NCBI GenBank assembly: GCA_035505655.1
Contig: DATJQP010000121.1
Location: 1-15,094, forward strand
Direction of reading: 5' to 3'
Length of the DNA stretch: 15,094 bases
From: JAGVPT01 sp035505655
GTDB lineage: Bacteria; Bacteroidota; Ignavibacteria; UBA10030; UBA8401
In this document: one piece after another, positions 6,520-14,345 of the stretch
How positions within the stretch are numbered: the stretch's first letter is position 1
Layout of the letters: every line of letters starts with the position of its first letter
Program-made: the position numbers and the translations under genes
Notes under the pieces: model-generated
Database searches by the model: none
What the model was told of the DNA's origin: nothing
The model's input: the letters and a program-made list of their open reading frames with translations, nothing else

Positions 6520-6924
6520 ATGCTTAAGCTCTCGAAAAAAGTAGAGTACGGTCTGATCGCGATGCGGCACGTTGCCGCAGGCGAGTCGGGACGTGTGACG
6601 ACCGCAAAGGAGATTGCGGAGCGTTACAAGCTGCCTTATGAACTCCTCGCGAAGGTGATGCAGAAACTTGCAAAGAGGGGCTTTATTGTGTCGCACCAGG
6701 GAGTCTATGGCGGATACACGCTCGCGAAGGGAGCGGGAGAAATCTCGATCTCTTCGATCATCGACGCGATCGAAGGGCAGCTTCCGGCGATCGCGCAGTG
6801 TATTGCAGAGAGCCCGGACAGTTGTTCGATTTACGACAACTGCACGATCAAGAATCCTCTCGGCAAGATTCAAACAAACATCGACACCGTCTTCAGGTCG
6901 ATGAAATTGTCGGAGATCGTTTGA
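6520..6924 (+). CDS. Rrf2-family transcriptional regulator with three cysteines (IscR/SufR-like)
   Basis: A 134-residue winged-helix DNA-binding protein. The N-terminus LKLSKKVEYGLIAMRHVA (2-19) and the helix-turn-helix region around VTTAKEIAERYKLPYELLAKVMQKL (26-50) are typical of Rrf2, as is the wing GVYGGYTLAKGAGEISI (61-77). Cys94, Cys102 and Cys108 (C-x7-C-x5-C) occupy the region where IscR holds its [2Fe-2S] cluster with C-x5-C-x5-C, so iron-sulfur sensing is likely; the first spacing is two residues longer than in E. coli IscR. Position at the head of the operon and an IscR-like site just before it suggest cluster-dependent autoregulation. The stop overlaps the iscS start as TGATG. No strong Shine-Dalgarno is seen. 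Confidence 0.88.
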   Translation: MLKLSKKVEYGLIAMRHVAAGESGRVTTAKEIAERYKLPYELLAKVMQKLAKRGFIVSHQGVYGGYTLAKGAGEISISSIIDAIEGQLPAIAQCIAESPDSCSIYDNCTIKNPLGKIQTNIDTVFRSMKLSEIV

Positions 6925-8135
6925 TGAAGATGCCGATCTACATGGACTATCACGCCACAACACCGGTCGATCCGGGCGTTGTCGAGGCAATGCTTCCATA
7001 TATGACCGACCAATTCGGAAACGCCGCGAGCCGTCAGCATGCCTACGGTTGGGAGGCTGAAGGAGCGGTGGAGCATGCGAGAAAATCGATTGCCGAATCG
7101 ATCAATGCCTCGCCGAACGAGATCGTCTTCACAAGCGGGGCGACGGAGTCGAACAACCTCGCTCTCAAAGGAGTTGCCGAGGCTATCCGTTCCAAAGGGA
7201 ACCATATTATCTGCGGCAGGACGGAACATCGGTCTATTCTTGATGTCTGTGAGGTGTTGTCACGAAACGGATTCCGCGTCAGCTATGTCGACGTGGACGG
7301 AGAGGGTGTCGTTCGCCCCGAGGCCGTTTTGGGTCTGATGACATCCGACACCATCCTCGTCTCTGTGATGGCAGCTAACAACGAGATAGGAACTATTTCG
7401 CCCCTTGAAGAAATCGGGCGAGTCTGCCTCGAGCGGGGAGTTCTATTCCATTCGGACGCAACGCAGGCGTACGGTAAGATACCGCTCGATGTGCGAAGAA
7501 TGAATATTCATCTTCTCTCGATAAGTGCCCACAAGATCTGCGGTCCGAAGGGTGTCGGCGCACTCTACGTGAGGAAGAAAAACCCGCGTGTATCCCTCGT
7601 TCCCCAGCAGGACGGCGGAGGGCATGAAGGAGGAATGAGATCCGGCACGCTCAATGTCCCGGGCATCGTCGGACTCGCGAAGGCGGCGGAAATTTCCTTC
7701 CGGACTCTTCATGAAGAATCGGGGAGAGTGGGGATGTTGAGGGATCGCCTCGAAGAGAGCTTGCTGTCGATCGAGGGGGCGCGGCGCAACGGCGACCCTG
7801 CCAACCGGCTCTGGAACAACATCAGCGTAACGATTCCGTATGTTCGCGCCGAAGGTCTCATCGCCGCCCTGAAAAATGATATCGCGATTTCTTCGGGTTC
7901 GGCCTGTTCTTCGGCAGACCGGGACGCTGCGAAAGTCTCGCACGTCCTCCACGCCGTAGGGTTGGATGATGAGATGGCGCGCTGCACGATTCGCATCGGA
8001 GTCGGCCGATTCACTACGGCGGAAGAAGTGGAGTATGCAGCGGGCAAAATCATCGACGCGGTGGGGGTGCTCAGGGCCCAGTCGCCGGAATACCAGTTGA
8101 GCATGAAGAGTGTCTCACATAACGTTCCAACGTGA
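6924..8135 (+). CDS. iscS: Cysteine desulfurase, IscS/NifS type (class I)
   Basis: PLP enzyme converting L-cysteine to L-alanine and a protein persulfide for Fe-S assembly or thiolation. The 403-residue product has MDYHATTPVDP (7-17), FTSGATESNNLALKG (69-83), TEHRSI (100-105) with PLP-stacking H102, AANNEIGTISP (150-160), HSDATQAYGK (176-185), the PLP lysine K204 in SAHKICGPKG, and catalytic C328 in SSGSACSS. Length and the Cys position match E. coli IscS, including the flexible class I loop around the cysteine. The start ATG shares one base with the regulator stop (TGATG). No IscU, HscA, HscB or ferredoxin gene follows, so its sulfur may go to SufU/SufB here or to tRNA and other acceptors. 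Confidence 0.94.
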   Translation: MKMPIYMDYHATTPVDPGVVEAMLPYMTDQFGNAASRQHAYGWEAEGAVEHARKSIAESINASPNEIVFTSGATESNNLALKGVAEAIRSKGNHIICGRTEHRSILDVCEVLSRNGFRVSYVDVDGEGVVRPEAVLGLMTSDTILVSVMAANNEIGTISPLEEIGRVCLERGVLFHSDATQAYGKIPLDVRRMNIHLLSISAHKICGPKGVGALYVRKKNPRVSLVPQQDGGGHEGGMRSGTLNVPGIVGLAKAAEISFRTLHEESGRVGMLRDRLEESLLSIEGARRNGDPANRLWNNISVTIPYVRAEGLIAALKNDIAISSGSACSSADRDAAKVSHVLHAVGLDDEMARCTIRIGVGRFTTAEEVEYAAGKIIDAVGVLRAQSPEYQLSMKSVSHNVPT

Positions 8136-8164
8136 TCCTCAACGCATGAACAATCCCATCCACT

Positions 8165-8446
8165 ATGAAAAAGTCAGCAGCGGTGATCAACAATCAGGTA
8201 GAATTCCTTCACTATTTGAAGGCGAGGTTTCCTCTCTATCATTGTTCGAATCTTTTCTTCAGGGACCTTCACTACGGCATTATGAGCTTCGTAGCCTCGA
8301 AAGGGGTGAAGATCGGGTACGGAGAGGCGGAAGCGGTCGCGCGTGAAGTCGCGCAGCATCTTGAACGGCAGAACATTCTCAAGAAAGTGAACCAGCAAGG
8401 TTGGGTGTTGCAGTATCCCGAGTTTACGGCGAAGAAAGCATCATAA
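8165..8446 (+). CDS. Small uncharacterised protein in the Fe-S operon (93 aa)
   Basis: I do not recognise the family. The protein is soluble and has no signal peptide or membrane segment. Residues 8-25 and 30-48 look helical; FFRDLHYGIMSFVASKGVKI (31-50) leads to a likely amphipathic helix EAEAVAREVAQHLERQNILKKV (54-75) and a short strand pair (NQQGWVLQYPEF). That order (helix, helix, helix, beta hairpin) would suit a small winged-helix fold, but this is a guess. There is one cysteine (C27) and no metal motif. The start is the only good ATG in frame; no clear ribosome site precedes it. The 29-bp gap after iscS and 38-bp gap before sufA, same strand, place it inside the operon. A role in cluster assembly or its control is inferred from position only. 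Confidence 0.7.
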   Translation: MKKSAAVINNQVEFLHYLKARFPLYHCSNLFFRDLHYGIMSFVASKGVKIGYGEAEAVAREVAQHLERQNILKKVNQQGWVLQYPEFTAKKAS

Positions 8447-8484
8447 CGTCGGTTCTCACACATTATCATCGAGGAGCATCAATA

Positions 8485-8865
8485 ATGTCGGAAGCTATCG
8501 TAGCGCAGGGTCCGCAACCGCTCACCACTCTTCCGGATGAGATCCAGCTCACCGAAAAAGCGGCGGCGGAGATCAGGAACATCAAAGCCTCGAACAACAT
8601 CGGCGAGTCGCAAGGCCTGCGAATCGGCGTCAAAGGAGGAGGGTGTTCCGGTTTGAGCTACGTCCTTGCATTCGACGAACATCCGGGCGAAAAGGACCAT
8701 GTCCTCGAACTCCACGGATTGAAGGTCTTCGTCGACCAGAAGAGCATGTTCTATCTTTCGGGGACGGTGCTGGATTTCAGCGACGGCCTCAACGGACGCG
8801 GCTTCGTGTTCAATAATCCGCAGGCGACGAAGACCTGCGGGTGCGGCAGCTCATTCGGGGTCTGA
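8485..8865 (+). CDS. sufA: A-type iron-sulfur carrier protein (SufA/IscA/ErpA family)
   Basis: A 126-residue HesB/IscA-domain protein that accepts clusters from the SufBCD scaffold and passes them to apo-proteins. The family cysteines are present as C54 in GGGCSGLSY and C118/C120 in TCGCGSSF (C-x63-C-G-C). It has about 20 extra N-terminal residues before the domain starts at IQLTEKAAAEI. GAGGAG (8471-8476) lies 8 nt before the chosen ATG. The frame is open further upstream, but those codons run back into the preceding gene and match no homologous sequence I know. It could equally be called iscA; operon context favours sufA. Confidence 0.9.
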   Translation: MSEAIVAQGPQPLTTLPDEIQLTEKAAAEIRNIKASNNIGESQGLRIGVKGGGCSGLSYVLAFDEHPGEKDHVLELHGLKVFVDQKSMFYLSGTVLDFSDGLNGRGFVFNNPQATKTCGCGSSFGV

Positions 8866-8898
8866 CGGCTCCCGGACAGGATTACCAAAGGAAGGCAC

Positions 8899-10338
8899 AT
8901 GCAGGAATCGATGGACACCCTGGTCAACAGGGAATACAAGTATGGGTTCGTCACCGATATTGAGACGGATGTCATCCCGAAAGGACTCAATGAGGATGTC
9001 ATCCGGCTCATCTCGCGGAAAAAGAACGAGCCCGAGTTCATGCTCGAATGGAGGCTGAAGGCGTTCCGTCATTGGCTCACCCTGAAAGAGGAACCCCACT
9101 GGCAGAACTTCACCTATCCTCCCATCAACTACCAGGAGATCATTTACTACGCTGCACCGAAGAACAAATCGAAGGTCAACAGCCTCGACGAGGTGGACAA
9201 AGAACTCCTCGCGACGTACGAAAAGCTGGGCATCTCGATCACCGAGCAGAAACGGATGAGCGGCGTTGCCGTCGACGCGATCTTCGACAGCGTCTCCGTG
9301 GCGACGACCTTTCAGGAGAAACTCTCCGAGCTCGGGATTATCTTCTGCTCCTTCTCCGAGGCGATTCAACGTCATCCTGAGCTGGTGAAAAAGTATCTCG
9401 GTTCGGTCGTTCCGTATACCGACAATTTCTTCGCCACGCTCAATTCCGCAGTCTTCAGCGACGGGTCGTTCTGCTACATCCCGAAGGGGGTCCGGTGCCC
9501 GATGGAACTCTCGACCTACTTCAGAATCAATACGGCGGAGACCGGACAATTTGAGCGGACCCTCATTGTGGCGGAGGAGGGGGCCTACGTCAGCTATCTT
9601 GAAGGATGCACCGCTCCGATCCGCGACACGAATCAGCTCCACGCCGCCGTCGTCGAGCTGGTGGCGCTCGACAACGCAGAGATCAAGTACTCGACGGTAC
9701 AGAATTGGTACGCGGGGGATCGCGACGGCAAAGGAGGGATCTACAATTTTGTGACGAAGCGGGGGAAATGCCAGGGGATCAACTCGAAAATCTCATGGAC
9801 CCAGGTAGAAACGGGTTCGGCGATCACCTGGAAATATCCGAGCGTCATCCTCCTGGGGGACAATTCGGTGGGTGAGTTCTACTCCGTCGCCGTCGTCAAC
9901 AATCGACAGGTCGCGGACACGGGCACGAAGATGACGCACATCGGAAAGAACACAAAGAGCACGATCATCTCGAAAGGGATCTCCGCCGGAAGGGGAGGCA
10001 ATACCTACAGGGGGGCGGTCAAAGTGCTTCCGAATGCGACGAACGCGAGGAACTATACACAATGCGATTCGATGCTCATCGGAGACAAGTGCAGTGCCAA
10101 CACCTTTCCGTACATCGAAGTCCGGAACACCTCATCGAGCGTCGAGCATGAGGCATCGACCTCGAAGATCGGGGAGGATCAGCTCTTTTACTGCAAGCAG
10201 CGGGGGATTGACACTGAGAACGCGATCTCGATGATTGTCAACGGTTTCGCGAAAGAGGTCTTCAAGAACCTCCCCATGGAGTTTGCCGTCGAGGCTCAGA
10301 AGTTGCTCGGTATCAGTCTGGAAGGCAGCGTGGGATGA
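8899..10338 (+). CDS. sufB: Fe-S cluster assembly scaffold SufB
   Basis: Core subunit of the cytosolic SufBC2D scaffold where nascent clusters are built. 479 residues, normal for the family (E. coli 495). The residues implicated in E. coli SufB have clear counterparts: C237 in LEGCTAP (E. coli C254), C389 in YTQCDSMLIGD (C405), and E416-H417-E418 in VEHEAS (E432-H433-E434). Other signatures include PKGVRCPMELSTYFRIN (196-212), SKGISAGRGGNTYRG (358-372), and the C-terminal SufC-contact segment ending LEGSVG. A ribosome site AAGGAAGG lies 4 nt before the ATG. It follows sufA by 33 bp and is separated from sufC by 87 bp that contain no gene or obvious hairpin. Confidence 0.97.
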   Translation: MQESMDTLVNREYKYGFVTDIETDVIPKGLNEDVIRLISRKKNEPEFMLEWRLKAFRHWLTLKEEPHWQNFTYPPINYQEIIYYAAPKNKSKVNSLDEVDKELLATYEKLGISITEQKRMSGVAVDAIFDSVSVATTFQEKLSELGIIFCSFSEAIQRHPELVKKYLGSVVPYTDNFFATLNSAVFSDGSFCYIPKGVRCPMELSTYFRINTAETGQFERTLIVAEEGAYVSYLEGCTAPIRDTNQLHAAVVELVALDNAEIKYSTVQNWYAGDRDGKGGIYNFVTKRGKCQGINSKISWTQVETGSAITWKYPSVILLGDNSVGEFYSVAVVNNRQVADTGTKMTHIGKNTKSTIISKGISAGRGGNTYRGAVKVLPNATNARNYTQCDSMLIGDKCSANTFPYIEVRNTSSSVEHEASTSKIGEDQLFYCKQRGIDTENAISMIVNGFAKEVFKNLPMEFAVEAQKLLGISLEGSVG

Positions 10339-10425
10339 TCTCCGATTGCTGCACCAGGCCGGAACCGGATCGTTCATTAAATCCAAACGACTCTCAAACG
10401 GATTAATTACAGGAACAAAAGGACA

Positions 10426-11184
10426 ATGTTAGAAATCGTCAACCTCCACGCGAATGTCGGCGGGAAAGAAATCCTCAAGGGTATCAACCTTACGGTGAAG
10501 GCCGGAGAGGTTCACGCGATCATGGGACCAAACGGATCCGGCAAAAGTACGCTGGCGCAGGTTCTGGCCGGACATCCGTCATACGAGGTCACGGAAGGCA
10601 AAGTGATCTATGAGGCGAAAGATCTCCTCGAGATGGACCCCGAGGTTCGTGCCCAGGAAGGTGTGTTCCTCGCTTTCCAGTACCCCGTGGAGATTCCCGG
10701 GGTGAGCAACAGCTACTTCCTGAAAGCTGGGTTGAACGAGATCAGAAAATACCGCGGGCTCGAGCCGCTTGACGCGCTGGAATTCCTGAAGCTCCTGAAG
10801 GAAAAGATGAAACTTGTCGAGATGGATGCCAGCTTCATCAACAGGCCGGTCAACGAGGGATTTTCCGGCGGCGAGAAGAAAAGGAATGAGATCCTCCAGA
10901 TGGCGGTTCTCGATCCGAAACTTGCCATCCTCGATGAGACCGACTCCGGACTCGACATCGACGCATTGAAGATCGTTGCGAACGGGGTCAACAAGCTCAG
11001 GAACCCGCGGAACGCGGTCGTCGTCGTAACTCATTACCAACGTCTTCTCAATCATATCGTCCCCGATTTTGTCCATGTTCTTGTTAACGGCAAAATCGTG
11101 AAGTCGGGGGATAAGAATCTGGCGTTGGAGCTTGAATCGAACGGATACGATTCGGTGAAAGAAGAAGCCGAATCACTGGCATAA
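10426..11184 (+). CDS. sufC: Fe-S assembly ATPase SufC
   Basis: The ABC-type ATPase of the SufBC2D complex; ATP hydrolysis reshapes the SufB-SufD interface so the cluster can form. 252 residues with Walker A GPNGSGKST (34-42), Q-loop at Q85 (AFQYP), ABC signature FSGGEKKR (146-153), Walker B LAILDETDSGLD (167-178) with catalytic E171, and switch H203. The ETDSGLD form of the D-loop and the FSGGEKKR signature are specific to SufC. A ribosome site (AAAGGA) sits about 3 nt before the ATG. It follows sufB and precedes sufD by 28 bp in the usual order. Confidence 0.97.
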   Translation: MLEIVNLHANVGGKEILKGINLTVKAGEVHAIMGPNGSGKSTLAQVLAGHPSYEVTEGKVIYEAKDLLEMDPEVRAQEGVFLAFQYPVEIPGVSNSYFLKAGLNEIRKYRGLEPLDALEFLKLLKEKMKLVEMDASFINRPVNEGFSGGEKKRNEILQMAVLDPKLAILDETDSGLDIDALKIVANGVNKLRNPRNAVVVVTHYQRLLNHIVPDFVHVLVNGKIVKSGDKNLALELESNGYDSVKEEAESLA

Positions 11185-11212
11185 ACGAGTCAGATCGACT
11201 GAACAGGATATC

Positions 11213-12586
11213 ATGGCAATCGGAAAAGAAGTAGAGCATTACCTCGCTGAGCAGCGCGCGTTCGAAGGGAACGGAGCGTCCGGAGCCCCATCGTGGCTCA
11301 AGGAGATGCGATCGACGGCGATCGACAGTTTTTCCCGGCAGGGTTTCCCGACGATCCACGACGAGGATTGGCGTTTCACCGACATCCTCCCGCTTGCAAA
11401 GATTCCGTTCACCCGCTACGGGAAAGATCGTTCCCCACTCAACGTCGCCAGGGTCGGAGAACTGGTTTATCGGGGTTCACGAAATTCAGTCCTCGTCTTC
11501 GTCGACGGTCGATTTGATCCCTCACTTTCCGACACCTCGGCCCTTCCCGCAGGGGTTGTCGTGAGGGATCTTGCCGCTGCCATCCTCAGCCAATCGGAAC
11601 TTGTCCGGCAAAATCTCAACAGAAACCTGCCCCTTCAGAAGCATCCCTTTGCGGCTCTCAACAGCGGCTTCATCGATGACGGAGCCTTTGTTCACATTCC
11701 CGCAAAGACACACATAGAAGTTCCGATCGAGCTCCTTTTCGTTTCAACAGCCGAGGTGAACCGGAAGAACGTCTCGCACCCCCGGAATCTCATCCTTGTT
11801 GATGAGACGGCGTCGGTAACACTTCTCGAGAGTTACGTCTCGGTCGGAGAGGGGACTCATTTTACGAATGCCGTCACCGAAGTTCGGGTTGCCTCCGAAG
11901 CGGCCGTCGATTACGTGAAGATCAGCGGAGAAAGCGGCGGAGCGTACCATGTGGGAACGATGGAGGTCCATCAGGCAAGCAAGAGCCGATTCACAGGGTT
12001 CAGTCTCGCGCTCGGCGGTTCGATTTCCCGGAACGATTTCAATATCACCGTCGATGGAGAGCAATGCGAGACGATGCTTGACGGACTCTACGTATCGTCG
12101 GGCGACCAGCTCATCGACCATCACACCTTCATCGACCACAAAAGGCCGGAGTGTTCAAGCCGGGAGATCTTCAAGGGGATCGTAGCGGGGAGGTCGAGGA
12201 CGGTGTTCAACGGTAAGATCCTTGTCCGGCAGGAGGCCCAGAAGACCGATTCGAAGCAGACGAACAAGAATCTCCTTCTCTCAGAGAAAGCCACGGTGGA
12301 CACCAAACCCCAACTCGAGATTTTTGCCGACGATGTGAAGTGCACACACGGGGCGACGGTGGGTGGGTTGGATGGGACATCCTTGTTCTACGTGAAGAGT
12401 CGGGGGGTGGGGGAAGAGGCGGCGCAAGGGGTCTTGACGGCTGGCTTTGCGAGCGAGGTGACCGGTTTCATCAACGACGAATCGCTGCGGGAGCACGTCG
12501 ACGGCCTCGTTCTCCGGAAGCTCCGTGACGAGGTCATAAAAGTGCCGCTTCCGGATATCGTACATTCAATGGTGAAACCCGGATGA
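11213..12586 (+). CDS. sufD: Fe-S assembly scaffold subunit SufD
   Basis: Partner of SufB in the SufBC2D scaffold. 457 residues, somewhat longer than E. coli SufD (423), mostly in the N-terminal helical region, which includes PTIHDEDWRFTDILPL, a form of the SufD EeWrytdl motif. The C-terminal beta-helix domain has IDHKRPECSSREIFKGI, QTNKNLLLSEKATVDTKPQL and VKCTHGATVGGLD, in which C377 and H379 correspond to E. coli C358 and H360, the latter a proposed cluster ligand at the SufB-SufD interface. The stop overlaps the sufS ATG by four bases (ATGA). A G-rich tract on the coding strand spans the CTHGATVGGLDG codons. Confidence 0.95.
   Translation: MAIGKEVEHYLAEQRAFEGNGASGAPSWLKEMRSTAIDSFSRQGFPTIHDEDWRFTDILPLAKIPFTRYGKDRSPLNVARVGELVYRGSRNSVLVFVDGRFDPSLSDTSALPAGVVVRDLAAAILSQSELVRQNLNRNLPLQKHPFAALNSGFIDDGAFVHIPAKTHIEVPIELLFVSTAEVNRKNVSHPRNLILVDETASVTLLESYVSVGEGTHFTNAVTEVRVASEAAVDYVKISGESGGAYHVGTMEVHQASKSRFTGFSLALGGSISRNDFNITVDGEQCETMLDGLYVSSGDQLIDHHTFIDHKRPECSSREIFKGIVAGRSRTVFNGKILVRQEAQKTDSKQTNKNLLLSEKATVDTKPQLEIFADDVKCTHGATVGGLDGTSLFYVKSRGVGEEAAQGVLTAGFASEVTGFINDESLREHVDGLVLRKLRDEVIKVPLPDIVHSMVKPG
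12350..12376 (+). other. Potential G-quadruplex motif inside sufD
   Basis: Four G-runs on the coding strand (GGGG at 12350, then GGG at 12361, 12365 and 12374) with loops of 7, 1 and 6 nt satisfy the common G3+N1-7 rule. Further G-runs follow at 12402-12413. The tract encodes a conserved glycine-rich segment, so it may simply reflect GGG/GGT glycine codons. Confidence 0.45.
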
Positions 12587-13857
12587 GAAACTCGACAGAA
12601 ACGGCCGCCGGCGAAGTTGACCTGGCGACCAGATCTTCATTTGACGTCGCACGCGTACGCGATGATTTTCCGATCCTCGGGCAGCGAGTCCACGGCAAAC
12701 CCCTCGTCTACCTGGACAACGCGGCCACAACGCAGAAGCCCCGTGCAGTCATCGATGCGCTGGCAAAGTACTATTCGGCTCAGAATGCCAACATCCATCG
12801 GGGGGTTCATGCGCTCAGCGAGCTTGCGACGTACGAGTACGAGCGCGCCCGGGGAAAGGTGAAACTCTTTCTCAACGCGGCGGATTCGAGGGAGATCATT
12901 TTTGTTCGCGGCACGACGGAGGGGATCAATCTCGTGGCGTCGTCGTACGGCAGGAAATTCATCAAGGAGGGGGATGAGATCATCATCTCCGCCATGGAAC
13001 ACCACTCGAACATCGTTCCCTGGCAGCTCCTCTGCGAGCAGACGGGTGCCGTGCTCCGCATCATTCCGATCAATGATTCGGGGGAACTTCGGCTCGACGA
13101 ATATGCAAAGATTCTCAACGAGAGGACGAAATTCGTGTCGGTTGTCTATCTTTCGAATTCTCTCGGAACAATCAACCCGGTGAAAGAGATCATCAGTCGC
13201 GCTCACACGCTGGGGATCCCTGTCCTCGTCGACGGAGCGCAATCGACTTCGCATCTTCCGGTCGACGTTCAGGACCTCGATTGCGACTTCTACGCCTTTT
13301 CGGGGCATAAGATCTTCGGGCCGACCGGCATTGGAGCTCTCTACGGCAAGACGAAACTGCTCGACGCGATGCCGCCGTACCAGGGGGGAGGGGATATGAT
13401 CAACTCGGTGACGTTCGAGAAGACCACCTACAACGCCCTGCCGTACAAATTCGAAGCGGGGACGCCGAATATCGCGGGGACAATCGCCCTTGGCGCTGCG
13501 ATTGACTACGTTCATGCTCTCGGGCTCAATGCAATCCGGAAATACGAAGAGGAACTCCTGGCCTACGCGACGGATAAGCTGTCGGATGTGCAGGGGGTCC
13601 GGCTCATCGGTACCGCAAGGAAGAAATCGAGTGTCATCTCGTTCGTCATGGAGCATGTTCACGCTCACGACATCGGCACGATCATCGATCAGGAAGGAAT
13701 CGCCATCCGGACGGGGCACCATTGCACGCAGCCCGTGATGAAGCGGTTCGGCATTCCGGCGACCGCGAGGGCCTCTTTTGCATTCTACAACACCGCCGAG
13801 GAGGTGGATAGTCTCGCGCGGGCGCTTCAAAAAGTGAAGGACATATTCGGCTCATGA
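12583..13857 (+). CDS. sufS: Cysteine desulfurase SufS (class II)
   Basis: PLP enzyme that strips sulfur from cysteine and hands it to SufU for the SufBCD scaffold. 424 residues. Motifs: YLDNAATTQKP (43-53), ANIHRGVHALSELAT (69-83), RGTTEGINLVASS (109-121), EHHSNIVPW (139-147) with PLP-stacking His, DGAQSTSHLPVD (217-228), PLP lysine K243 in FSGHKIFGPTG, GGGDMI (268-273), and catalytic C381 in RTGHHCTQP, the RxGHHC motif that defines class II enzymes. About 17 extra residues precede the usual start; the ATG overlapping the sufD stop (ATGA) supports this start through coupling. It overlaps sufU by four bases in the same way. Confidence 0.96.
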   Translation: MRNSTETAAGEVDLATRSSFDVARVRDDFPILGQRVHGKPLVYLDNAATTQKPRAVIDALAKYYSAQNANIHRGVHALSELATYEYERARGKVKLFLNAADSREIIFVRGTTEGINLVASSYGRKFIKEGDEIIISAMEHHSNIVPWQLLCEQTGAVLRIIPINDSGELRLDEYAKILNERTKFVSVVYLSNSLGTINPVKEIISRAHTLGIPVLVDGAQSTSHLPVDVQDLDCDFYAFSGHKIFGPTGIGALYGKTKLLDAMPPYQGGGDMINSVTFEKTTYNALPYKFEAGTPNIAGTIALGAAIDYVHALGLNAIRKYEEELLAYATDKLSDVQGVRLIGTARKKSSVISFVMEHVHAHDIGTIIDQEGIAIRTGHHCTQPVMKRFGIPATARASFAFYNTAEEVDSLARALQKVKDIFGS

Positions 13858-14318
13858 GCAGCAGCGTTAACGAACTTTATCAACAACTGATTCTCGATCA
13901 CAACAAGAGTCCGCGGAATTTCCGCACGATCGAGCATCCGACTCATTCCGCCGAGGGTTACAACCCTCTCTGCGGGGATCACTTCACCGTGTACGTGGAC
14001 ATGGATGGAGAGATCATAAAGGATGTCTCTTTTCAGGGATCCGGCTGCGCAATCTCCAAGGCTTCCGCCTCCATGATGACAACGGCGGTGAAAGGAACCA
14101 GCCGCGCGGAGGCGGAAAAGCTGTTCGAGAAGTTCCATTCGGTCGTCACCCGGGACATCCACAAGGAGGTCGAGGATCTCGAGGAACTCGGTTGTCTCGG
14201 GGCTCTCGCAGGGGTGGCAGAGTTTCCGGCCAGGATCAAATGCGCGAGCCTGGCGTGGCATGCGTTACATTCGGCGCTGAATTCCTCAGACAAGGTCGTG
14301 TCGACAGAGAATCCATAA
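13854..14318 (+). CDS. sufU: Zinc-dependent sulfurtransferase SufU
   Basis: Accepts the persulfide from SufS and relays sulfur to SufB. A 154-residue IscU-fold protein with the SufU ligand set C40 and D42 in NPLCGD, C65 in GSGCAISKAS and C130 in PARIKCASLAW. The insertion between the second and third cysteine and the GVAEFPARIKC segment separate SufU from true IscU scaffolds, and there is no LPPVK motif for HscA, in line with the absence of hscA/hscB. An additional Cys114 lies in the insertion region. ATGA overlap with sufS indicates tight coupling of the SufS-SufU pair. Confidence 0.95.
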   Translation: MSSSVNELYQQLILDHNKSPRNFRTIEHPTHSAEGYNPLCGDHFTVYVDMDGEIIKDVSFQGSGCAISKASASMMTTAVKGTSRAEAEKLFEKFHSVVTRDIHKEVEDLEELGCLGALAGVAEFPARIKCASLAWHALHSALNSSDKVVSTENP

Positions 14319-14345
14319 TCACGGCGGAAGAAGACGAGAACGACG

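Noticed and set aside
6211..6999. 262-codon minus-strand frame over the leader and regulator gene
   Set aside because: Runs antisense through the Rrf2 gene and promoter region, with no recognisable protein.
10339..10425. Possible regulatory element in the 87-bp sufB-sufC gap
   Set aside because: Only a duplicated CAAACG hexamer and short self-complementary CCGG units; no stable structure or promoter is evident.
12637..13830. 397-codon open frame on the minus strand across sufS
   Set aside because: It is fully antisense to a gene with all class II desulfurase motifs; its translation is Arg-rich, resembles no family I know, and fits frame shadowing in GC-rich coding DNA.
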